Origin: Limisphaerales bacterium
GTDB taxonomy: Bacteria; Verrucomicrobiota; Verrucomicrobiia; Limisphaerales; UBA1100
DNA: 32,239 nt
Direction: 5' to 3'
Assembly (NCBI GenBank): GCA_014382585.1
Contig: JACNJL010000061.1
Span: 1-32,239, forward strand
The position numbers and the translations under genes were made by a program. Numbering within the stretch: position 1 is the stretch's first letter; every line of letters begins with the position of its first letter. Below the pieces are notes generated by a model that worked only from the letters and a program-made list of their open reading frames with translations, searched no databases and was not told the DNA's origin. Below are positions 23,883 to 30,107 of the stretch, one piece after another.

Positions 23883-24629
23883 TTAATCTTTCAATTGCGC
23901 GGCCCACAAGCGAGTGGTGTAGCCGACGGCCAACACTTTGCCGTGTGCCCCCGTGATGGCTTCGATGCCGCCGATGATGCCGTCGAACGCTTCGCCCGCT
24001 TGGCGTTGTAGCGTGCCGTGCGAGCGCCACGCTTCCACGTACGCCTCTGCCGGAACCCGCGCCACATACGAGGCTTCGATGAACATCGGCTCTTTAAAAA
24101 TACCGCTTTCGCGAATGACTTCCGTTTGATCTTCACGCCGCGAGCCGTAGCCGTAGCCGTCGATGCGACTCTTGATGTAATCCTCCACCTCGGCTTGAAG
24201 TGAGTGGTTCAAATCACGGTGGTTCCACAGACACGCAAACCATCCGCCGGGGTGCAGAATGCGTTGCGTTTCGCGCAGGGCGGCTGGGCGGTCGGTGGTA
24301 TTAAATGAAGAACCAAAGGTGACTGCGTCAAAGGCATTATTCGGCTGGCCGGTGGCTTCGCCGGTGCCCACGTGCCATTGCACGGGTTTATTGGCGGTGA
24401 CGCTCATTCCCACCGCGCGCATCGCGTCGTTGGGTTCCACAGCGGCGACATTGCAACCGCGAGCCACGAGCAATTTGGTGAGGTGCGCAGAGCCCGCGCC
24501 CACATCGCACACGGCGGCATTCGCGCGCAGCTCGGCGAGGTCACAAAAACGCACTACCGCTTCCACGGCATAATCCGGCCGATTCAAATAATGCGGCGCC
24601 AGTTTGGTATAGTCCCATTTTGTTTTCAT
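23883..24629 (-). CDS. SAM-dependent methyltransferase (class I, type 11-like)
   Basis: A 248-residue Rossmann methyltransferase. The SAM-binding motif I is VCDVGAGSAHL at about 40-50, with the acidic strand end AAVEPNDAMR, a motif near FDAVTFGSSF and the post-motif ILHPGGWFACLWN. The N-terminus has YTKLAPHYLNRPDY, matched by FTKLASDYSSCRPDY in the paralogue at 26463-27227. Candidate substrates in this locus are the phosphoramidate group, as with the methyltransferases Cj1419/Cj1420 beside the Campylobacter phosphoramidate genes, or a glycan hydroxyl. The sequence alone does not decide. It sits in the operon 28 bp after the TagF-like gene and four bases before the sulfotransferase-like gene. 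Confidence 0.85.
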   Translation of the reverse strand: MKTKWDYTKLAPHYLNRPDYAVEAVVRFCDLAELRANAAVCDVGAGSAHLTKLLVARGCNVAAVEPNDAMRAVGMSVTANKPVQWHVGTGEATGQPNNAFDAVTFGSSFNTTDRPAALRETQRILHPGGWFACLWNHRDLNHSLQAEVEDYIKSRIDGYGYGSRREDQTEVIRESGIFKEPMFIEASYVARVPAEAYVEAWRSHGTLQRQAGEAFDGIIGGIEAITGAHGKVLAVGYTTRLWAAQLKD

Positions 24630-24657
24630 TTTTGTATGGTCAGGATTCAGGGTTAGT

Positions 24658-26460
24658 TTACGTGATTTGTAATTGTGGGGTTTGGGCCGGGGTTTCGTAT
24701 TTCAAATTATGTCCGTTTCCCTGCAGATGCCGGGCTAATTGCCGGTGAGCTTCTGCTTCGCCGTCCATATGAAGATTGGTGAAGGCGTCAGCGAGCCGGT
24801 TGTGGTTGCCGATATCCCACGGGTTAAGTTCGACCGCGAGAAAGAGTGGGGAAAGTGATTCCGCGTGGCGTCCGAGCAGCATTTCCAACTGGCCCAACGC
24901 ACTGACCACCCCTTCGTGGTCGGGTGATTCACTGAAGCCCTGTTGCAGTTGGTCCCGTGCGGTGGTGGCGGTGGAAGGTGCGAGAAATGCCTGGCTGCGT
25001 TCGAGGGCCGCATCGCCCAGATGCATATGGTGTTGCGTCCGCTGGTGCCAATGGGTGGCATCGCCTTCAAGGTTGCCGTGTGCGCCGCGCGGGGTGGGGA
25101 GGATTCCGTAATATCGCCAGTCCGGATGGGGTTCGTCGTTCAGAATGTAGTGGATGCTATCCGCAAAATAATGCGCCGATCGGCCGGGATTGAACACGGC
25201 TTGTTCACGGGTATGTTGAATTTTTTCGCGATACAATTCCGGGTGGTCCAGAGCGTGGCGTATGGCTTGGACGAGTGCTTCGCAATCCGTTGCCACTTGG
25301 CCGACCTCATTCCGGAAGCGCGCAAAGGCGCACTGCTTCACGGAATCCGGGAGGTTGGCTTCGTTGTGTGAAAAGAAAATCGTGGGCTGTTGGTTGGCGA
25401 GGGAGAAGGTGTACGCCGCGCTCGAGAAATCAGAAACCATCACAGCTGTTTTTGCGTAGCAGTCGTGGTAGTTGCCGCCGGATTGGTCGTGCACGAAGTT
25501 GGGATAGCGGGAACCGATCTCGAGAATGGGCAGGATGGTTTCGGGCTGTTCGTCCGCATATGGCTTGAAAACAACCGGCCGCTCGGGGAAAGCGTGCAAT
25601 AGGGCCTCCATAATTTGAGGTCCATGGGAGTGAATGGAAACGAAGGGTTTCCAGTGGTCTTTTCCCACCACCGGGGTGGGGGCATAGGTGATGTTCTCTC
25701 GCGGTTGGGTGTGCGCTTCGGCCCGGTGCATTCCTTCATCCAACGAGGGATAGCCCAGTGGGATGACGCATTGGCTTTGGGCGAGCCGCTTGGGTTTCAG
25801 TCGGTCCGCCAATCTTTTGTGCTCGAGAAGGTTTTTTTCGTTCGTGGGGCGGTTGGCAGTGAAGGGATGAGAAATCGCCGGTTGCTGGTACATCTGGAAA
25901 GCGTGTTCACAGGATTCAACAAACTCTGGGGTGGCCACGGAAATGTAATCATACAGACGCCAATACGCGGTCATATGAGTATGCTTGGTGACGAGTTCTT
26001 CATCGGAAAGCGGGCGATCCGTTTCCGCTGCGGAGGCTTCGGGCTTGCCGGTGTGGAATGGAATTCCACCGAATGAGCCGTGCACCATTAACATTTTACG
26101 GGATTCATCCGGGAGTGAATCCATAATGGTCGGCACCATAAACAGATCTATAAACCCGAGGTGATCCAGGATTTTGCCCCAAACTCGGTAAGCGTGCGGA
26201 TGGTTTTCATAGTCGTCCAGATGCCGCTCGCAGTAGAGGCGGATGACGTGGATGCCGCGTGCTTCGAGTTCCTCCGGGATGGTTCCGAACAGTTTTCGGA
26301 AAGATTTGGTCGGGCAAAAGATGGCCACCGAGCGCTTGTTGGGCGGGGTGTCGCGCAGAATCCGGCCCGCCTGCCAGCGGCTTGCCGGATCCAGAAAACG
26401 GCTCGCACCAATGCGCTGGAGCCAGCCGTCGTGATTCATCGGTTTATCAATTCCCGTCAT
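24658..26460 (-). CDS. TagB/TagF-like (CDP-glycerol glycerophosphotransferase-type) GT-B protein
   Basis: A 600-residue protein. Its centre matches the CDP-glycerol:glycerophosphate transferase superfamily, best seen in VMVSDFSSAAYTFSL and the following PTIFF at about 338-358, the site that binds the nucleotide donor, and in an earlier PVVFKPYADEQPE block. In teichoic acid enzymes this fold transfers glycerol- or ribitol-phosphate; in Gram-negative capsule loci relatives add phospho-polyols or sugars. The last 120 residues look like TPR helices (LGQLEMLLGRHAESLSPLFL). The reaction here is open: it could make the polymer that the locus decorates. The start is two bases after the stop of the upstream methyltransferase gene. 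A later ATG at codon 8 is possible. Confidence 0.75.
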   Translation of the reverse strand: MTGIDKPMNHDGWLQRIGASRFLDPASRWQAGRILRDTPPNKRSVAIFCPTKSFRKLFGTIPEELEARGIHVIRLYCERHLDDYENHPHAYRVWGKILDHLGFIDLFMVPTIMDSLPDESRKMLMVHGSFGGIPFHTGKPEASAAETDRPLSDEELVTKHTHMTAYWRLYDYISVATPEFVESCEHAFQMYQQPAISHPFTANRPTNEKNLLEHKRLADRLKPKRLAQSQCVIPLGYPSLDEGMHRAEAHTQPRENITYAPTPVVGKDHWKPFVSIHSHGPQIMEALLHAFPERPVVFKPYADEQPETILPILEIGSRYPNFVHDQSGGNYHDCYAKTAVMVSDFSSAAYTFSLANQQPTIFFSHNEANLPDSVKQCAFARFRNEVGQVATDCEALVQAIRHALDHPELYREKIQHTREQAVFNPGRSAHYFADSIHYILNDEPHPDWRYYGILPTPRGAHGNLEGDATHWHQRTQHHMHLGDAALERSQAFLAPSTATTARDQLQQGFSESPDHEGVVSALGQLEMLLGRHAESLSPLFLAVELNPWDIGNHNRLADAFTNLHMDGEAEAHRQLARHLQGNGHNLKYETPAQTPQLQIT

Positions 26461-26462
26461 AA

Positions 26463-27227
26463 CTATTTCCTGTTAACCGTCCAAGCGCGGGTTTTGTAGG
26501 GCACCACGACTTTTTCCAAGTGGCTAATTTTTTCTCGGATGGCATCCAGTAACTGAGGGAACAATTCCGGCCCGGCTTGGGCCTGAATGTCGTTCACCGA
26601 GCGCCAAGCACCGAGGTAACGTTTGTGGCTCATTGCAATTTCGTGGCGGGCTTCCATAAAAATGCAATCGGTGAACTGGCCGGTCGACTGGAGGTCATCG
26701 GTCCAATCGCGGGAATTTTTTGCGCGACCGGATGACACTCGTTTGAGATTTGGCAGCCGGTCGTGGATGCCTTGTTCAATATTTTCGTGCAGTTCATTGC
26801 CATCAATATTGCGCGGATTCCACAAAATGGTGAGGTGTCCGCCGGGTTTCAGAATGCGATGAAATTCCGCCAGCGCAACCGGCGTATCCGCCCAATGAAA
26901 TGAGGAAGCCATCGTCACCCAGTCTACGCTGGCATCGGGCAGATTAGTGGCTTCGGCCAGTCCATCGTGCCAATCGATATCGTAATCCGCAGTGAAGCGG
27001 ATGCCTTCCGCGCGCATATTATCACACGGCTCAACCGCTGTGGTTTTCAATCCTGTCTGCGAGAGCATCCGGCTCCAGATGCCGGTGCCCGCGCCCACAT
27101 CCGCCACGGTCGTTGCGCGCGTATGGGTGAGCAAAGTCTGCAACACGCTTTGCGAGTAATCCGGCCGACACGAGGAATAGTCGCTCGCTAGTTTAGTGAA
27201 ATCGCCTTGCTTGATTGTAGAATTCAT
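26463..27227 (-). CDS. SAM-dependent methyltransferase (paralogue of 23883-24629)
   Basis: A 254-residue class I methyltransferase with VADVGAGTGIW at 41-51, TAVEPCDNMRAEG after the second strand, SVDWVTMASSFHWAD and a HRILKPGGHLTILWN block. The open frame extends to 27446, but the extra 73 residues lie over the upstream gene and lack family character. The ATG at 27227, 14 bp after that gene's stop, gives the N-terminus shared with the paralogue. As in Campylobacter phosphoramidate loci, two methyltransferases occur with the phosphoramidate genes, so methylation of the transferred phosphoramidate is a fair guess for one or both. The catalytic target cannot be read from sequence. Confidence 0.85.
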   Translation of the reverse strand: MNSTIKQGDFTKLASDYSSCRPDYSQSVLQTLLTHTRATTVADVGAGTGIWSRMLSQTGLKTTAVEPCDNMRAEGIRFTADYDIDWHDGLAEATNLPDASVDWVTMASSFHWADTPVALAEFHRILKPGGHLTILWNPRNIDGNELHENIEQGIHDRLPNLKRVSSGRAKNSRDWTDDLQSTGQFTDCIFMEARHEIAMSHKRYLGAWRSVNDIQAQAGPELFPQLLDAIREKISHLEKVVVPYKTRAWTVNRK

Positions 27228-27241
27228 TTTCTTTTGTTTGT

Positions 27242-28675
27242 TTAATTTAAGTTGGTCCTCGGGTTGGATTGAAAGAGGGATTGAATTTGTTGCTCGGGGC
27301 TGAATCGCGAGTAGCCGGTTAACGAGTTCAGTCGGTCGGTCATTTGTTCCAACTGCAATAAGCTGGCAAACAGCGTTCCGTTTGAGCTGTGCTTGTGTTT
27401 TTGCGCGTGAGCCTCGGCCCAGTTGCCGTTGGGTTCGTAGCCCCACGCCCGAAGATACCGGCCAAACCGGCGTTGAAACATCCGCGCGGTGGAGCCATCG
27501 AAATGATTTGCCCAGTCGCCGCTAATGCCTTTGCGCGGTAGATACTTGTTGCGAATGGGTTGGCCGGATTCACCTCGCTGTTGACCGGTCACGGATTCAA
27601 AGCTGTGTTTTTCGCACAACTGCCGCATGGGAGCGCGATTCATGGGCTGCAGCCCGATAAATTCCAGCAACTGCGCCATGAACGTGGGGATGTCGCGCTT
27701 CATTTCTTCAAAGCTGATTTGGAACACATTTGGCTGCTCTAACGCGTGCCAGGCGTGGGCCTGTTCAAAACGCTGTTCGAAGCCGGATTGAATGGCTTCG
27801 CGGCAAAGGGTCCGCATCGATTTGCCCTCGGCGTGAACCGTCTGCAAAACATTTTGAAGAAACGACACCAGCGTATCGCGCGGATCGCGGGTGAGGCTGA
27901 TGAACCGGACGTCGTCGCGATTCAGTTCGGCCGCAAAAGTTTCCAGCGGGTGATGGGTCCAATGGAAAATCGGGGCGTTTAATTTTAGCAAGTCATGAAA
28001 GCGATGCGTCTCATTCGGACTGGCGAGATTGGCGTACCCCTCCGCTTCAAGTAATTCCTCGAGGATGGGCACCAGTGCGCCTCCACCTGCATGGGTGGGG
28101 TTATAAAATACCACGTGCGGCCGTTGCGAAAGCGGATGCAGGCCGAGGGCGGATTGCAGGAGTTCATTTGCCAGTTCGGTTGCCGGTCGCAGTGGTGAAT
28201 TGTTGGTTAACACTAAATCGGGATTGGCGGGGCGATCGTATTCAAGGTCGAAGCCGGCCACGTTTTGCACTTCCCCGCGGGCTGCGCGGCTGTAAAGGCC
28301 GCGGGCATCGCGTTCGCATAATTCGGCCCAGTCGACTTCCAGCCAGATTTCAAAATAGTTGGGCAAGTGCGCGCGGTTCCATTCGTGGATTTCGCGAAAG
28401 AGCGACATCGTGGGCACGATGACGGTTTGCCCCTGCTCGGCCAAAAGCTGCGCGAGGCGGCTGATGCGGTAGGCGTTGGCAAGGCGGCTGGTGATGTCGT
28501 GGCCGGTTTTGGAATCAGCGATGGCGGTGCGCACGGCGTCGCCATCGAGCACCACGGGGCGCTCACCGCGGGCGCGCAATTGCTCGGCGGCGGCGTGGGC
28601 GATGGTGCTTTTGCCGGAGCCGGAAAGTCCGGTAATCCAAAGCACGCGGCCTTCGTTGGTTAAATGTTCGGTCAT
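27242..28675 (-). CDS. APS-kinase-like domain fused to sulfotransferase-like domain; putative CDP-phosphoramidate kinase/transferase
   Basis: A 477-residue two-domain protein. Residues 10-175 are an adenylylsulfate-kinase-type P-loop kinase: ITGLSGSGKST (14-24), LDGDAVR (43-49), ERDARGLYSRAARGEVQN (121-138) and an ANPDLVL end. Residues 186-430 are a sulfotransferase fold with LTRDPRD (261-267), Ser271 and RKGISGDW (381-388), but YNPTHAGGG (191-199) where PKSGTTW is expected. Campylobacter Cj1415, an APS-kinase homologue, phosphorylates the 3'-OH of CDP-phosphoramidate. With matching neighbours I infer that the N-terminal half makes 3'-phospho-CDP-phosphoramidate and the C-terminal half uses it. 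A bifunctional PAPS-making sulfotransferase is the alternative. The ATG at 28675 overlaps the preceding stop (ATGA); the frame reaches 28723. Confidence 0.85.
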   Translation of the reverse strand: MTEHLTNEGRVLWITGLSGSGKSTIAHAAAEQLRARGERPVVLDGDAVRTAIADSKTGHDITSRLANAYRISRLAQLLAEQGQTVIVPTMSLFREIHEWNRAHLPNYFEIWLEVDWAELCERDARGLYSRAARGEVQNVAGFDLEYDRPANPDLVLTNNSPLRPATELANELLQSALGLHPLSQRPHVVFYNPTHAGGGALVPILEELLEAEGYANLASPNETHRFHDLLKLNAPIFHWTHHPLETFAAELNRDDVRFISLTRDPRDTLVSFLQNVLQTVHAEGKSMRTLCREAIQSGFEQRFEQAHAWHALEQPNVFQISFEEMKRDIPTFMAQLLEFIGLQPMNRAPMRQLCEKHSFESVTGQQRGESGQPIRNKYLPRKGISGDWANHFDGSTARMFQRRFGRYLRAWGYEPNGNWAEAHAQKHKHSSNGTLFASLLQLEQMTDRLNSLTGYSRFSPEQQIQSLFQSNPRTNLN

Positions 28676-29451
28676 GCGGTCACAGCAGTCACACTGTCTT
28701 CCCAGCGCCAATCGTGATCCCAATTGGGGCGGTCGAGGCGTTCTTCGTACAGGCGCAGATCGGTTTCGCTATCCACTTCGCACCAGCGGCCCCGGGTGGG
28801 GGTGGCGTTGATTTCCGCGCCGTCTTCCAATAACAATTGGAGCAGCGAAGTCATGTCCAGCCGGTCGCGCCGCGCCTTGGGCAGGTCGTCGAGGATTACC
28901 TCGATGCGGCGCCAACCGGCTGGAGAAATTTTTAGGAGACCCATATATTGGCCTTCAATGTCGGCAACCTCGACCGCGCGATCGCCGATGGATTGCAGCG
29001 CGCCGTTGTCGCGCAGCCGGAACGTTTCGGCGTCTTCCAGCGGATCAGCAAAGCGTTCGCTCCAAAGCGGCAGCCATTCTTGATCGTAGCTAATGGCTAG
29101 TTCGCCGGGGTTGAGAATAAGCTGCTCGAGAATGGCGGGGTGATAAACGATGTCGGAATAGGACACAATGCAGTCATCGCGCTGGAGCCATTGGCTGGCG
29201 CAGGCGAGGGTGCTGACCATATTGGTGCGGGCCCAATCGGGATTTTCAAACCAAATGCAATCGGTGGGATTGAGGGATTCGGCAAGGTACCCGCGCACAA
29301 TGGCGATGTCGCGAATGCCGGCGGCACGGAGTGCGCCGAGCTGCCATTCGAGCAGCGTGCGCCCGGCGAAGGGCGTGAGGCATTTCGGGTGATCTTCGGT
29401 GAGGCCTCCCATTCGGGAGCCGCGTCCGGCTGCTAAGATGATCGCGCGCAT
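28672..29451 (-). CDS. nucleotidyltransferase, putative CTP:phosphoglutamine cytidylyltransferase
   Basis: A 259-residue NTP-transferase (GT-A-like Rossmann) protein. It has the nucleotide loop LAAGRGSRM at 6-14, HPKCL at 21-25, WARTNMVSTL at 73-82 as in LicC-type cytidylyltransferases, and a likely metal Asp in SYSDIVY (Asp100). CTP is the expected nucleotide from relatives such as Cj1416, which joins CMP to L-glutamine phosphate to give CDP-L-glutamine; a sugar-1-phosphate or choline-phosphate substrate remains possible. The frame is open to 29814, but the ATG at 29451, four bases after the amidotransferase stop, gives the canonical MRAIILAAG start. It overlaps the kinase-transferase gene by four bases. 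Confidence 0.85.
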   Translation of the reverse strand: MRAIILAAGRGSRMGGLTEDHPKCLTPFAGRTLLEWQLGALRAAGIRDIAIVRGYLAESLNPTDCIWFENPDWARTNMVSTLACASQWLQRDDCIVSYSDIVYHPAILEQLILNPGELAISYDQEWLPLWSERFADPLEDAETFRLRDNGALQSIGDRAVEVADIEGQYMGLLKISPAGWRRIEVILDDLPKARRDRLDMTSLLQLLLEDGAEINATPTRGRWCEVDSETDLRLYEERLDRPNWDHDWRWEDSVTAVTA

Positions 29452-29455
29452 AATT

Positions 29456-30100
29456 TTATTTCTCCCAACCAAGAGTGGTGCACAGCAGGTTTCGATCCAG
29501 TTGCACCTGTAAGTTATCCCCATCGCGTTCGGGATGCCATTGCACGGCGGCGATGGGCGCGGCGCGGTGGCGCACGGCTTCCACGCAGCCATCATCGCTA
29601 GCGGCCAGCAGTTCGAGCGATGGTGCCAGCGTGTTCGCGGGCACGGCCCAGTTGTGAAATGAATTAACCGTGGCGCGTCCGGGCGCATCGAATTCCAGCA
29701 AATCTGTTCGCAAATGCACGGTGTGTTTTTGGGCCAAATGTGTTTTGGGCTCGCACCGGCGTAGTGCGCCGCCGCCGCGTTGTTGCAGCAATTGCATCCC
29801 GCGGCACACGCCAAAAACAGGCAGTGCGTTGCGCACGGCGTGATCGATCACAGTGTTTTCGGTTTTGTCGCGAATGGGACAAGTGCCAAGGTCATTGCCG
29901 CCGGATAATATAAATCCATCGAGTTGCCAGTGTTGGATAAACTCCGCCACCGCCGCGCCGAGGTTTGGGACGGGCACCCACGCCACGTCCGGTGCGAACG
30001 CGGCCATATAGCGCGCCCAGTCTTGAGCGAGACAATCGCGCGGTTCACCGGAACCGGCGGCTTGTCCCACTCTCATTGTAATGCCAATACGTTCAGCCAT
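29456..30100 (-). CDS. class I glutamine amidotransferase-fold hydrolase, putative CDP-glutamine hydrolase
   Basis: A 214-residue protein of the gamma-glutamyl hydrolase (peptidase C26/class I GATase) type. The catalytic triad is visible: Cys99 in VFGVCRGMQLL, and His189 and Glu191 in AVQWHPERD. FILSGGNDLG at 63-72 is the oxyanion-region motif. In the Campylobacter pathway the homologue Cj1417 cuts glutamate from CDP-L-glutamine and leaves CDP-phosphoramidate; the same role is inferred here from the neighbouring kinase and cytidylyltransferase. The ATG at 30100 was chosen. Another at 30115, eight bases inside the upstream gene, is possible; both follow a repeated TTTATGGCT. Neither has a good ribosome binding site. 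Confidence 0.85.
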   Translation of the reverse strand: MAERIGITMRVGQAAGSGEPRDCLAQDWARYMAAFAPDVAWVPVPNLGAAVAEFIQHWQLDGFILSGGNDLGTCPIRDKTENTVIDHAVRNALPVFGVCRGMQLLQQRGGGALRRCEPKTHLAQKHTVHLRTDLLEFDAPGRATVNSFHNWAVPANTLAPSLELLAASDDGCVEAVRHRAAPIAAVQWHPERDGDNLQVQLDRNLLCTTLGWEK

Positions 30101-30107
30101 AAATTGT

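Noticed and set aside
27242-28675. Reading the kinase domain as part of ordinary sulfate activation
   Set aside because: No ATP sulfurylase (cysD/cysN/sat) is visible and the three upstream genes match the phosphoramidate pathway. It is kept as an alternative, not excluded.
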